This document shows, piece by piece, positions 32,759 to 41,307 of a stretch of DNA of 64,000 bases. The notes under the pieces were generated by a model. It did not search any database. It worked only from the letters and a program-made list of their open reading frames with translations, and was not told the origin of the DNA. Within the stretch, counting starts at the first letter, position 1. Every line of letters starts with the position of its first letter. Source of the DNA: Ureibacillus manganicus DSM 26584. Its GTDB lineage: Bacteria; Bacillota; Bacilli; Bacillales_A; Planococcaceae. The stretch lies in NCBI RefSeq assembly GCF_000772945.1, contig NZ_JPVN01000007.1:117320-181319 (forward strand), written 5' to 3'. The position numbers and the translations under genes are program-made.

Positions 32759-33544
32759 ATGGAAAATGAAATCATCCAAAAAGAAGAGGATCAGCAAGAT
32801 GGAGGAGAGAAAAAGGGACGTGATTTAGACCACACACTAGAAATTATAGTGGTTGTAATGCTAGGTATTACTGCGCTACTAACTGCATGGGCTAGTTGGA
32901 TTGGTGCATTACATGGAGGCAATCAAGCTACAAATTATGCAGAAAGTAATAACTTTGCTTCGGAAGGTAATTCCGAATACAACGCTGGTGTTCAAGGTAT
33001 GATGCAAGATATGCTTTTATGGAATGAAATTAGTGATTTGCAAATTGATATTATGTTTGCACAAGCGAACGATGATGAGTTAGTTCTAGAGCAAGCTTCG
33101 AATAAACTATTTTATAAACTAAATGATAATCTATCCGATGAAATGGCAACTGCATTAGGTTGGGATACTGAGAATGTAAGTGATGATCCGACTGAAGCTA
33201 TTAGTCAATGGATGGAAAATGAAAAAGCATTAGTATCACCATTTACCGAGGATGGCTTTACAGATTCGTATTTTGAAGCGGCCAATGTGTTACTAACAGA
33301 GTCAAAAACGAAACTTGAAGAAGGGCAGAAGGATAACACAAATGGTGATGCCTTTGGCTTAGTAACTGTAGTCTTTGGAGTTGTGCTATTCTTGCTTGGT
33401 ATTGCTGGTACTATTAAAAGTCAAAAAAATCGAATTGTTATTATCTCCATTTCTTTAATCAGTTTCTTAATGGCTACTATTTATATGTTTACATTACCAT
33501 TACCTACAGGATTCAATATAATGAGTTTCTTTGGTCAAGGTTAA
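32759..33544 (+). CDS. Membrane protein of unknown function
   Basis: I do not recognise a named family. 261 residues: an acidic-basic N-terminal tail (1-25); a first membrane helix (about 28-50, LEIIVVVMLGITALLTAWAS); a ~150-residue acidic domain with LWNEISDLQIDIMFAQAND; then two helices (~200-220 and ~228-247) near the C-terminus. The soluble domain carries GGNQATNYAESNN, recalling small chemosensory or stress-sensing membrane proteins such as DUF4337, but that is only a suggestion. ATG 32759 follows ATAGGAGG. Single gene with a strong terminator. Confidence 0.75.
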   Translation: MENEIIQKEEDQQDGGEKKGRDLDHTLEIIVVVMLGITALLTAWASWIGALHGGNQATNYAESNNFASEGNSEYNAGVQGMMQDMLLWNEISDLQIDIMFAQANDDELVLEQASNKLFYKLNDNLSDEMATALGWDTENVSDDPTEAISQWMENEKALVSPFTEDGFTDSYFEAANVLLTESKTKLEEGQKDNTNGDAFGLVTVVFGVVLFLLGIAGTIKSQKNRIVIISISLISFLMATIYMFTLPLPTGFNIMSFFGQG

Positions 33545-33580
33545 AGTTACATGCTAAGATGAAATTGTCTGTAGTGAAAT

Positions 33581-33622
33581 AAAAAACTGTCCTCATCTGT
33601 GAGATGAAGGACAGTTTTTTTT
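33581..33622. terminator. Bidirectional terminator
   Basis: AAAAAACTGTCCT-CATCT pairs with AGATGAAGGACAGTTTTTT between convergent genes. Confidence 0.9.
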
Positions 33623-33645
33623 AATTAGAAAAAATATGAGGATAT

Positions 33646-34866
33646 TTAATTAACCTTAGCGTCTTTTCTTTTTTTCGCTATATCAGCAACTGCAGTAAAT
33701 AATACGTCAGATGATGAGTTTAATGCAGTTTCAGTAGAGTCCTGTAACACGCTGATGACAAATCCAACGCCAATAACTTGCATCGCGATATCACTTGGAA
33801 TACCTAACAAACTACAAGCAAGTGGAATGAGTAGTAAAGATCCGCCAGCAACTCCGGAAGCTCCAGCAGCAGAAACTGCAGATACTACCATCAGTATAAT
33901 TGCTGTCCAAATGTCGACTTGTACATCAAGTGTATTTGCTGCAGCAAGTGTTAATACGGAAATGGTAAGTGCAGCTCCAGCCATATTTATTGTTGCCCCT
34001 AATGGAATGGAGACAGAATAAGTATCTTCATCTAGCCCTAATTTTTTACATAAGTTTAAGTTTACAGGAATATTTGCAGCTGAACTACGTGTGAAAAATG
34101 CAGTTAAACCACTTTCTTTCACCGTTCTCCAAACAAGTGGATACGGGTTTTTGCGAATATAGATAAAAGCAATTAATGGATTTACTATGAACGCTACAAA
34201 GAATATAGATCCAAGTAATAAAATTAAAAGTTGTCCATATTCAGCTAATGCTTGTATTCCATTCGTAGAAATAGCAGTGAAAACAAGTCCCATAATCCCA
34301 AATGGTGCTAATTCAATTACCCATTTTACTAGAGTTGTAATTGCTTCGGATATGTTTGCAATGGCTGTTTTCGTTGTATCGGCAGCCTTTCTTAATAAGA
34401 ATCCTAGTAAAAGTGCCCATATAAGAATACCAAGATAGTTAGCATTTAATAATGCATTTACAGGATTATCTACTACATTAAAGAGTAATGTTTGAAATAC
34501 CTCTAAAATACCACTCGGTGGAGCCACGTCAGAAGCCCCTTCAGTAAGAGTTAATGTGACAGGAAATAAGAAGCTAGCGATAACTCCAACGACTCCAGCT
34601 GTTAATGTAGCAATTATATATAAACCTAGAATAGATTTCATATTTGTTTTTTTTCCGCTTCCATGGTTGGAGACTGCATGCATAACTAAAAATAAAACAA
34701 GAATAGGTGCAACAGCTTTTAGTGCACTTACAAATAACGATCCGAACAAAGCTACCCATTGTGTGTAATCAGGAATTGTAACAGCAAAAAGTACCCCGAT
34801 GATGATCCCTGCTAGTATCCGTCCAACTAAACTAATTTCTGTCCATTTAACAATGATGTTTTTCAT
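33646..34866 (-). CDS. sstT: Serine/threonine:sodium symporter
   Basis: A 406-residue DAACS/glutamate-transporter-fold protein with eight membrane helices and two re-entrant loops. The SstT subgroup is marked by [30 protein letters not shown] and the late [18 protein letters not shown]. It imports serine and threonine with sodium. ATG 34866 has GGGGGT upstream. Two small inverted repeats lie in the spacer ahead of it (34915-34932 and 35074-35099). Confidence 0.93.
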   Translation of the reverse strand: MKNIIVKWTEISLVGRILAGIIIGVLFAVTIPDYTQWVALFGSLFVSALKAVAPILVLFLVMHAVSNHGSGKKTNMKSILGLYIIATLTAGVVGVIASFLFPVTLTLTEGASDVAPPSGILEVFQTLLFNVVDNPVNALLNANYLGILIWALLLGFLLRKAADTTKTAIANISEAITTLVKWVIELAPFGIMGLVFTAISTNGIQALAEYGQLLILLLGSIFFVAFIVNPLIAFIYIRKNPYPLVWRTVKESGLTAFFTRSSAANIPVNLNLCKKLGLDEDTYSVSIPLGATINMAGAALTISVLTLAAANTLDVQVDIWTAIILMVVSAVSAAGASGVAGGSLLLIPLACSLLGIPSDIAMQVIGVGFVISVLQDSTETALNSSSDVLFTAVADIAKKRKDAKVN

Positions 34867-34914
34867 GTTGTACCCCCAAGTTAATAAATAAATATTTTTA
34901 CAGTGAACATTTGT

Positions 34915-34932
34915 ACTGTCTGAATGGACAGT
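34915..34932. promoter_or_regulatory. Inverted repeat just upstream of sstT
   Basis: ACTGTC and GACAGT around a 6-base centre, about 50 bp before the sstT start codon. Possible operator or leader hairpin. Confidence 0.35.
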
Positions 34933-35400
34933 TTAATAGAAAATAGTTTAACACGATTCTCTTATTAGGGAAACAAGAAAATAAAAATATTTATATTATT
35001 TATTTTATTTGTAAAAAGAAAAATAACATTTTAGTAGAACAATTGAAAAGTGTTGCTCTATTAATTATTTAAAGTATAACAGCAGTGCAACTGTTATACA
35101 ACAGAATAATTTTTCCAATTAATAAAACATTATAAAATTTCAGATTTATTATTTGGAAAATAAATTAGGATTATATAAATGGATTGTTTTAACTTTAAAA
35201 TAGTATTAATAATAATAATTTTTTATTTAAAATTTACGTTTAAACCATTGACAGCGTTTAATGTTGAATTGATGGACTTGTAAAGGTTTTCATATGGGAT
35301 ACAAGTTGAAATTGTTTTTATATAAAAACAAATCTAATGTGTCTAAAATGTGAAAATATGTACTATAACAGTATGTAAATTATCTTGAATTCTAAAGAAA
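34933..35400. other. AT-rich divergent spacer between sstT and the MFS exporter
   Basis: No ORF with a ribosome site was found in this very AT-rich stretch. It contains the 9-bp inverted repeat listed separately and presumably the sstT promoter. Confidence 0.4.
35074..35099. promoter_or_regulatory. Perfect 9-bp inverted repeat in the sstT/MFS spacer
   Basis: GTATAACAG and CTGTTATAC are separated by 8 bases. The symmetry and spacing suit an operator for a dimeric regulator, but no known consensus is matched. Confidence 0.4.
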
Positions 35401-35433
35401 ATTTTTGATAAAGTTACAAACAGACCGGTTGGT
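35385..35433 (+). promoter_or_regulatory. Candidate promoter with TetR-like operator for the MFS exporter
   Basis: TTGAAT (35385-35390) and GATAAA (35407-35412) with a 16-bp spacer are followed at 35420-35433 by ACAGACCGGTTGGT, a near-palindrome centred on ACCGGT. Operators of LmrA/QacR-type TetR repressors of drug pumps have this look. No such repressor lies in the window. Confidence 0.45.
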
Positions 35434-35528
35434 AGGCTTTGGGTGATAAGGATACAAGCAAACCATTAAAAGTTATTTCAGAAGCATTTCCACGAATGGT
35501 CATAGTTCATAGATAGAAGGAGATAAAA

Positions 35529-36938
35529 ATGGAATCACATTTGAAAGTAAGAAATCCAAAATTAATAGCATTTGTATTGATGGCAGGTGCATTCATTGGA
35601 CTATTTAGTGAAACGGCATTAAATATGGCGTTGACAGATATAATGGGTGAGTTCGTTGTTGACCAAACAGTAGCTCAATGGGTAACGACAGGGTATTTAT
35701 TAGTATTAGCAATTTTTGTTCCAATCTCGGCATTTTTAGTACGTTGGTTTACAACAAAGCAATTAGTTATTGCTGGTTTGATATTATCTTTAGCAGGCGC
35801 ATTGCTTGGGGCTTTAGCTGTTAGTTTCCCAATGCTGATGGCAGGGCGTGTTGTTCAGGCGATTGGTACTGGGATTATCATTCCAGTAATGAATATCGTT
35901 GTTTTAGTTATTTTCCCGGTAGCTAAACGTGGGTTAGTGATGGGGGTTATGGGGCTGGTTATTACAACTGCTCCAGCAGTAGGTCCAACATTAGCAGGGT
36001 TCATTATTAGTGCATTAGATTGGACTTGGATTTTTTGGATTGTAGCAATTCTTTATGTTCTTTTATTGTTTAGTAGTTTTAATTTAGATAATGCATCCGA
36101 TATAACAAAACCAAAAATCGACCTATTATCAATACTTTTATCAACGGTTGGTTTAGTGGGTGTTATTTACGGTTTGAGTATGTTAGCAGGTAATGTCTTT
36201 ACAGCAATAATTGTTTGGTTACCAATTTTAATTGGTCTAATTGCAATATTGTTATTCGGAATTCGTCAGTTAAAAATGGAAACGCCAATGATTAATATAC
36301 GTGTTTTTAATATTCCAATGTTCACATTAGGTACATTAACAATGTTCCTAGGGATCTTAATTATTTTAGCTGCAGGTATTCTTTTACCGATGTACTTAAA
36401 AGGTGCATTATTAGTAAGTGCTGCTGTAGCAGGTTTATCATTATTACCAGGTAACGCAGTGAACGTTATTTTAGCTCCTGTTGTTGGTGGATTATTTGAT
36501 AAATCAGGCGGTAATGCTCGTGGATTTATCATCTTTGGTGCATTATTTATTGTTATCGGTACAGTCATTTTTGCTACAACATTATCGGCAACAACATCTT
36601 TATGGCTAGTAATTTTAGCATTCATTATTCTGTTCTTTGGTATGACGTTTGTTATGATGCCAGCTCAAACAAATGCTATGAACGTATTACCACGTAAATG
36701 GTATGCGGATGGTGCTGCCGCTATGAACACATTAAACCAAGTTGCAGGTGCTGCAGGTACATCTATTGCAATTACATTATTTACAACTGGTCAAAAGAAT
36801 TTTGAGACTAATTCACCAAGCAGTTCACAACAAGAGATTCTTGCAGCAGGTACTCAAACTGCATTTACATTTGTCGCGGTAGTTGCTGTAATCATTCTAG
36901 TATTATCATTCTTTACAAAAAATCCAAAGAAACAATAA
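35529..36938 (+). CDS. DHA2-family multidrug efflux transporter (MFS)
   Basis: A 469-residue proton-driven exporter with 14 predicted helices. Family motifs include LNMALTDIMGEFVVDQTVAQWVT in the first helix region, GRVVQAIGTGIIIPVMN (motif A/C zone), and the VMMPAQTNAMNVLPRKWYADG loop that is typical of LmrB/EmrB-like members. ATG 35529 follows GAAGGAG. The likely substrates are hydrophobic drugs such as lincosamides, but that is a family-level inference. A TetR-type operator lies upstream. Confidence 0.9.
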   Translation: MESHLKVRNPKLIAFVLMAGAFIGLFSETALNMALTDIMGEFVVDQTVAQWVTTGYLLVLAIFVPISAFLVRWFTTKQLVIAGLILSLAGALLGALAVSFPMLMAGRVVQAIGTGIIIPVMNIVVLVIFPVAKRGLVMGVMGLVITTAPAVGPTLAGFIISALDWTWIFWIVAILYVLLLFSSFNLDNASDITKPKIDLLSILLSTVGLVGVIYGLSMLAGNVFTAIIVWLPILIGLIAILLFGIRQLKMETPMINIRVFNIPMFTLGTLTMFLGILIILAAGILLPMYLKGALLVSAAVAGLSLLPGNAVNVILAPVVGGLFDKSGGNARGFIIFGALFIVIGTVIFATTLSATTSLWLVILAFIILFFGMTFVMMPAQTNAMNVLPRKWYADGAAAMNTLNQVAGAAGTSIAITLFTTGQKNFETNSPSSSQQEILAAGTQTAFTFVAVVAVIILVLSFFTKNPKKQ

Positions 36939-36977
36939 TTTCATAGATTAAGCTCGGGTAAGAAGGGAAGTTTTAAA

Positions 36978-37079
36978 ATGACAAATCATTTTAAAAGTAT
37001 TTATTAGCAGTTGATGGTTCAACAGAAGCAGAATATGCATTCCACAAATGTACTTGTTATTAGAACACCAGAACAATAA
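36978..37079 (+). pseudogene. Collapsed universal stress protein (UspA) pseudogene
   Basis: ATG 36978, behind GAAGGGAAG, reads MTNHFKSI, then needs a one-base shift to continue LAVDGSTEAEYAFHK, the conserved UspA N-terminus. After a further frame change it passes directly to NVLVIRTPEQ and stop, which is the typical UspA C-terminus. Some 110 central codons are missing. The gene is therefore a deletion-plus-frameshift relic of 102 bp. Confidence 0.8.
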
Positions 37080-37151
37080 AAAAATAAAATTCAGGCTATT
37101 ACAAATAGACTGTAAAATGTGAGATAATTAGATTATAAAATATATGATTTC

Positions 37152-37187
37152 AAAGAGCGCTCCTTCGTGTTATCGATTGCGCTCTTT
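37152..37187 (+). promoter_or_regulatory. Leader hairpin upstream of the carD-like gene
   Basis: AAAGAGCGC and GCGCTCTTT flank an 18-base loop and are followed by GATTTCTTTT. It sits 38 bp before the start codon, so it may terminate upstream transcription or attenuate this gene. Confidence 0.5.
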
Positions 37188-37224
37188 GATTTCTTTTAAG
37201 TTGAACAAAAAGGAGATATGTATA

Positions 37225-37722
37225 ATGTTTTCGATTGGGGATACAGTCTTTTATGGTGCACATGGAGTATGTATTGTTGAAGATATCCAAGAACAAACAT
37301 TTTCGGGAAATACAAAATCTTACTATATTTTACGTTCACACCACGATAAAACCTTGAAGCTATTTCACCCAGTAAATTCAGATGATTCAAAATTAACACC
37401 AATCGCATCTAAAGAAAAGGCAGAATTATTATTAGAAACGTTTAAAAATCCATCTGATGAGTGGAACGATCGTGCAATTGACCGAGTAAACAACTATCAA
37501 AAGATATTAGAGACAAATAATGATTTTAAAATTGCTCAAATGTTAAATACAATTTTGAGAAAGAAATATGAATTGGAACAAGAAGGCAAGAAATTAGCAA
37601 GTCAAGACCAGCAAATTTTAAAACAAGTAACACCTATCTTTAACAAAGAACTTTCTGTTAGTTTAAAAGTTACGGTTGAAGAAGTTGCTGAAAAAATAGA
37701 CGAACTAATTCTAAAAAATTAA
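37225..37722 (+). CDS. CarD/CdnL-family RNA polymerase-binding regulator
   Basis: A 165-residue protein whose N-terminal ~60 residues (MFSIGDTVFYGAHGVCIVED, SYYILRSHHDKTLKLFHPV) form the CarD/TRCF RNA polymerase-interacting domain. The helical C-terminal half matches the DNA-binding part of CdnL proteins. Bacillus homologues (YdeB-like) have the same size. ATG 37225 follows AAAGGAGATA; the open frame to 37144 crosses a leader hairpin and is rejected. It probably modulates rRNA or stress transcription, by analogy. Confidence 0.9.
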   Translation: MFSIGDTVFYGAHGVCIVEDIQEQTFSGNTKSYYILRSHHDKTLKLFHPVNSDDSKLTPIASKEKAELLLETFKNPSDEWNDRAIDRVNNYQKILETNNDFKIAQMLNTILRKKYELEQEGKKLASQDQQILKQVTPIFNKELSVSLKVTVEEVAEKIDELILKN

Positions 37723-37770
37723 AATTCCCTTGGCATTTCTTTTGTTAAAGAAGTGCGTTTTATTAGATGA

Positions 37771-37812
37771 AACAAAGGCAAGAGGTTATTTCACTTCCCA
37801 TAGCCCCTTGCC
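37771..37812 (-). terminator. Terminator overlapping the DUF1284 gene 3' end
   Basis: On the minus strand GGCAAGGGG pairs with CCTCTTGCC and TTTGTTT follows. The end of the coding region lies within the stem. Confidence 0.6.
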
Positions 37813-38202
37813 TTCAAGAATATGCTGGATACCTTCCTCGCAAACACCGTAAGATTTCCAATTACATGTTTCGCAAACAGTTTGAATATCCGAGGGAACA
37901 ACAAATTTTTTTACCCTGCTTTCGATCTCTTGCCACATTAGTTTTTCTCCGATTTTGAGCCCCATTTTTTCTAATATTACTGCATCTCTCACATAGATAT
38001 TTTGATTTTTGCAATGATACTCTCCTGAATTGGGGTATTTCTCACACAATTGGTCAGGCCCTTCAACTAATTCAACAAGTGTTTCAGGATGGCTTCTCAA
38101 TGTTTGGTGAAGCTTCGTCATATTTTCTATATATTCCTTTGAATAGCCCATGCCTCGATAACCTAAAAGACAAAACAGGTGGTGACCACGTAGTTGAACC
38201 AT
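37786..38202 (-). CDS. DUF1284 cysteine-rich protein
   Basis: A 138-residue DUF1284 protein beginning MVQLRGHHLFCLLGYRGMGY. Six to seven cysteines, with the cluster CETCNWKSYGVC near residues 110-121 plus earlier single Cys and His residues (RGHHLFC, EYHCKN), suggest an iron-sulphur or zinc site. The function is not established. ATG 38202 follows AAGGGGGAAAG. Single gene. Confidence 0.88.
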   Translation of the reverse strand: MVQLRGHHLFCLLGYRGMGYSKEYIENMTKLHQTLRSHPETLVELVEGPDQLCEKYPNSGEYHCKNQNIYVRDAVILEKMGLKIGEKLMWQEIESRVKKFVVPSDIQTVCETCNWKSYGVCEEGIQHILEGKGLWEVK

Positions 38203-38403
38203 TAACTTTCCCCCTTAAACATTACGTTAACTCAATTTATTTTCAGGTTAACTATTAAAATTATAGTATCATACTATAAATGGAAATGTTTATATTTTTC
38301 TTGTTCTAATTTAAGGAAGGAAAATTAAAATGTTAATGTTTTCCTACATCTTCTCTTTTGAGGATTGCTAGTAAACTAACTTCATATTTCTTATAAGACG
38401 AGG

Positions 38404-38928
38404 TTATTTCGTAAATCGATTTGCATAACTACTTGCCACAAATGAATGGGGTTTAATCTTTGCCTCTAACCCAATCGATTTCATGCGAGATATCATTTCG
38501 TTTACAAATATACGAGTTTTGTTGCGATTGCCTGAACCAATATCAATATGGCCTTCAATAGTAAAACTTGCTCCCTTGTAGATGTGAGGCAACACAATTT
38601 GTATTAATTGCTCTTTTTTCTCTTTTGTAAACATCGACACAGCTTCTTCCGTTAAGGATGTTTCATAAGAAATTCGTTCATGTAAATTGGTCATTTTTCT
38701 ATGAACAATAACTTTACGGAAACACGCCCAAACACCTTTCCGTTCTTGTTGAATAACGATGCCAGTAATAAATTTTGTTAAACTCCCATGAACTTGTGAA
38801 TCCGTTCCAAACATTAATCGAAAATTTCCGGTAGGGTCTTTTTCCATAAATTGAATGATACAGCGAAATACTTGCTCGAAGGACATTCTTTTTTCACTTA
38901 TATTTTGAAAGGTGATCCCATTTTCCAT
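38404..38928 (-). CDS. ykuK: YkuK family ribonuclease H-like protein
   Basis: A 174-residue DUF458 protein. FRLMFGTDSQVHG near residue 38 supplies the first acidic residue of an RNase H-like fold. The YETSLTEEAVSMF helix and IEGHIDIGSGNRNKTRIF carry further conserved acidic residues. The length equals B. subtilis YkuK. No activity has been firmly assigned. ATG 38928 follows AAAGGTAGGC. Confidence 0.88.
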   Translation of the reverse strand: MENGITFQNISEKRMSFEQVFRCIIQFMEKDPTGNFRLMFGTDSQVHGSLTKFITGIVIQQERKGVWACFRKVIVHRKMTNLHERISYETSLTEEAVSMFTKEKKEQLIQIVLPHIYKGASFTIEGHIDIGSGNRNKTRIFVNEMISRMKSIGLEAKIKPHSFVASSYANRFTK

Positions 38929-39087
38929 CGCTTGCCTACCTTTCTATGTTTTAGTAAGCTAATATTAAAAGTCTATTCATGAAAATTAAAAAATAATTAG
39001 TCAAATAAGTGAATTTGTTCTTTAAATTGTATGATTTAATATTATTAGCTCATGATAAACGAAGGAAATTGGAATGAGGTGACAGGT

Positions 39088-39804
39088 ATGATTGCTACGA
39101 ATTTATTCAAGTTATTCCTTAGTTTTAGTGCATTATTTTCTTACGTTGATTTTGAACAACCATCGAACACGATTGAAGTAAGTGAATTATCTGGTACATC
39201 TGTTTCTGTCGAGTCAAAAACCTATAAAGAGGATTTTTTAGTTTATCCACAAGTGACTAATATGAAGGATCAAAATGTGCAAGGAAAAATTAATGAAGTT
39301 TTTATTGCCCATATAAAATCTTCTTATGAGGGTTACCTAAAGTTGAAAAACGAAATGGAGAAATTTAAAGAAGAAGACAAAGAGCATTGTAAGGAATTCC
39401 CGTACTCTTGTGAATATAGTTACATTACTAGCTATGAAGTTAAGTACAATCATGATGGCAAGTTGAGTGTTTTAATTTATGATGCTACATATTCTGGTGG
39501 GGCTCATGGTATTGAGCCGGTAACAATATACAACTTTGATACACAAACAGGGGATAGATATACATTAAAAGACATCATCTCAAATGAGTCAAAGTTTGCA
39601 AGTTTAACCGCGTATGTTAAAAAATATATAAAAGAAAATCAGGATCTGTTCTTCGATGAGGAAATGATTGGGGACTTTGCAGTGAATGATCAAACACAAT
39701 TTTACTTTACTGATAGTGGTATCGATTTGCTATTCCAACAGTACGAAATAGCACCTTATGCAGCAGGTCATCCAACGATTAGTATTCCAAGTTCGGAATT
39801 ATAA
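39088..39804 (+). CDS. Secreted DUF3298/DUF4163 protein
   Basis: A 238-residue protein with an N-terminal signal-like helix (MIATNLFKLFLSFSALF), then a DUF4163 region (residues ~30-100, with a Cys pair in HCKEFPYSCEYSY) and a DUF3298 domain with GGAHGIEPVTIYNFDTQTGD. This extracellular domain pair also occurs in the anti-sigma factor RsiV, but here there is no cytoplasmic anti-sigma part. ATG 39088 is served by GAGGTG 6 bases upstream; ATG 39052 has no site. Single gene. Confidence 0.88.
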   Translation: MIATNLFKLFLSFSALFSYVDFEQPSNTIEVSELSGTSVSVESKTYKEDFLVYPQVTNMKDQNVQGKINEVFIAHIKSSYEGYLKLKNEMEKFKEEDKEHCKEFPYSCEYSYITSYEVKYNHDGKLSVLIYDATYSGGAHGIEPVTIYNFDTQTGDRYTLKDIISNESKFASLTAYVKKYIKENQDLFFDEEMIGDFAVNDQTQFYFTDSGIDLLFQQYEIAPYAAGHPTISIPSSEL

Positions 39805-39813
39805 AGATTATGG

Positions 39814-39848
39814 AAGCCTCGAACACTTTTAAGTGTTTGAGGCTTTGT
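39814..39848 (+). terminator. Terminator after the DUF3298 gene
   Basis: AAGCCTC-AACACTT pairs with AAGTGTT-GAGGCTT, followed by TGTTATTT. Confidence 0.8.
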
Positions 39849-39866
39849 TATTTAAGTTTGCCGTTA

Positions 39867-40087
39867 GATTCTAGTAACTCCTCAATAATTTCTAATAACT
39901 ATCACGGATTTTCTAATAAGTTCTGTATGTTTTCTAATAATTAGCCCACAGAGGCTTGGGACTAGCTTAAATTCTAATAACTTTTCGATATTTTCTAATA
40001 ACCACCTCGAATTTTCTAATAAGTCATTCGTTTTTTCTAATAAGTGCCGCTTAATAGCTTGAATCTAACCTAACTTAATTCTAATTA
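39867..40087. repeat. Array of 11-bp TTTTCTAATAA repeats with an exact 21-bp period
   Basis: Copies of TTTTCTAATAA or close variants begin at 39867, 39888, 39909 and 39930, then at 39970, 39991, 40012 and 40033. Two blocks of four each have an exact 21-bp step, and the two blocks are offset by exactly 103 bp. A degenerate ninth copy begins at 40077. The 10-bp spacers are mostly unrelated. Twenty-one bp is two helical turns, so all copies face the same side of the DNA. No ORF is supported. Confidence 0.85.
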
Positions 40088-40140
40088 CAGCTCATCTAAC
40101 ATAAAAAGACCTCTTTCATTGTGAAAGAGATCCTTCATCG

Positions 40141-41196
40141 TTATATTAAATTTTTAATAATTGCTTCTTTAACTTCACTTAATGTAGAAGTTCCACCAAT
40201 ATCGCCTGTCTTAATACCTGAAGCCAAAGTTTTTTCAATGGCATTTAATAGACGCGAACCCGCTTCATGATTGCCTAAGAAATCTAACATCATTTTACCT
40301 GTCCAAATTTGGCCGATTGGATTTGCGATACCTTTTCCAGCAATATCAGGTGCTGAACCATGAACAGGTTCAAACATGGAAGGGTATTCACGTTCAATAT
40401 TCAAGTTAGCAGCAGGTGCTATTCCGATACTTCCCATAATAGCTCCACCTAAATCTGTCAGTATATCACCGAATAAATTAGAAGCAACAATTACGTCTAA
40501 TTCTTGTGGCTTCATAACCATATAAGCAGCTAAAGCATCGATATGATTGGAAACTGTTTTAATTTCTGGATAATCAACTTTTACAGTTTCAAATACTTCA
40601 TCCCAAAATGGCATGGAGTAAGTTAGTCCATTGGATTTCGTTGCACTTGTTACATGGCCTTTTGAATTTTTAGCTAATTCGAAAGCATAACGCATTGCTC
40701 TTTCAGTGCCTTTTCGTGTAAATACTGCGTTTTGAATGGCAATTTCATCTGATCCACTATGTATACGACCGCCACTGTCGGAATATTCACCTTCCGAATT
40801 TTCGCGAACAACGGTAATATCAAAGTTTTGGGGATTTTTTAAAGGTGACTCAAGTCCAGCTAATAGTTTGGCTGGACGAACATTTATTGACTGTTTCATT
40901 TCACGGCGAATTTTGATTAGTAATCCCCAAAGTGATATATGGTCTGGTACGAGTTCAGGCATGCCAACTGCACCTAAGAAGATTTGATCATATTTTTTTA
41001 ATGTTTCAATACCATCCTCAGGCATCATAACCCCATGTTCTAAGTAGTAGTCACATCCCCAAGGGAAATACGTCCACTCGAATCGAAAACTTCCATCAAT
41101 CTCTGCAATTTTATTTAATACGTCAATAGCTGCAGGTACTACTTCTAACCCAATGCCATCACCAGGAATTACTGCGATTTTGTATGTATTCATCAT
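40141..41196 (-). CDS. Tartrate dehydrogenase / D-malate dehydrogenase
   Basis: A 351-residue NAD- and metal-dependent beta-decarboxylating dehydrogenase (IMDH/IDH fold). It starts MMNTYKIAVIPGDGIGLEVV and contains IRREMKQSINVRPAKLL, VVRENSEGEYSDSGG, DVIVASNLFGDILTDLGGAI and EPVHGSAPDIAGKGIANP. The pattern WTYFPWGCDYYLEHG is characteristic of the tartrate/D-malate subgroup (YcsA, DmlA) rather than leucine biosynthesis. The start follows AAGGGGTG. A dapA terminator lies just upstream, so it has its own promoter. Confidence 0.9.
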   Translation of the reverse strand: MMNTYKIAVIPGDGIGLEVVPAAIDVLNKIAEIDGSFRFEWTYFPWGCDYYLEHGVMMPEDGIETLKKYDQIFLGAVGMPELVPDHISLWGLLIKIRREMKQSINVRPAKLLAGLESPLKNPQNFDITVVRENSEGEYSDSGGRIHSGSDEIAIQNAVFTRKGTERAMRYAFELAKNSKGHVTSATKSNGLTYSMPFWDEVFETVKVDYPEIKTVSNHIDALAAYMVMKPQELDVIVASNLFGDILTDLGGAIMGSIGIAPAANLNIEREYPSMFEPVHGSAPDIAGKGIANPIGQIWTGKMMLDFLGNHEAGSRLLNAIEKTLASGIKTGDIGGTSTLSEVKEAIIKNLI

Positions 41197-41260
41197 GACA
41201 CCCCTTATAAAGGAAGAATTTAACTGTTAGTGTAATTATACGTGTTAAGAAAAAATAAAT

Positions 41261-41294
41261 AAACAAAAAGAGAGTGGGGAATACTCCACCACTC
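41261..41294 (-). terminator. Terminator of dapA
   Basis: On the minus strand, GAGTGGTGGA and TCCCCACTC arms are followed by TCTTTTTGTTT. Confidence 0.75.
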
Positions 41295-41307
41295 AAAAGA
41301 AAGGTCT

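Noticed and set aside
39867..40087. CRISPR array
   Set aside because: The repeats are only 11 bp with 10-bp spacers, there are no cas genes, and the spacing matches helical phasing rather than a repeat-spacer array.
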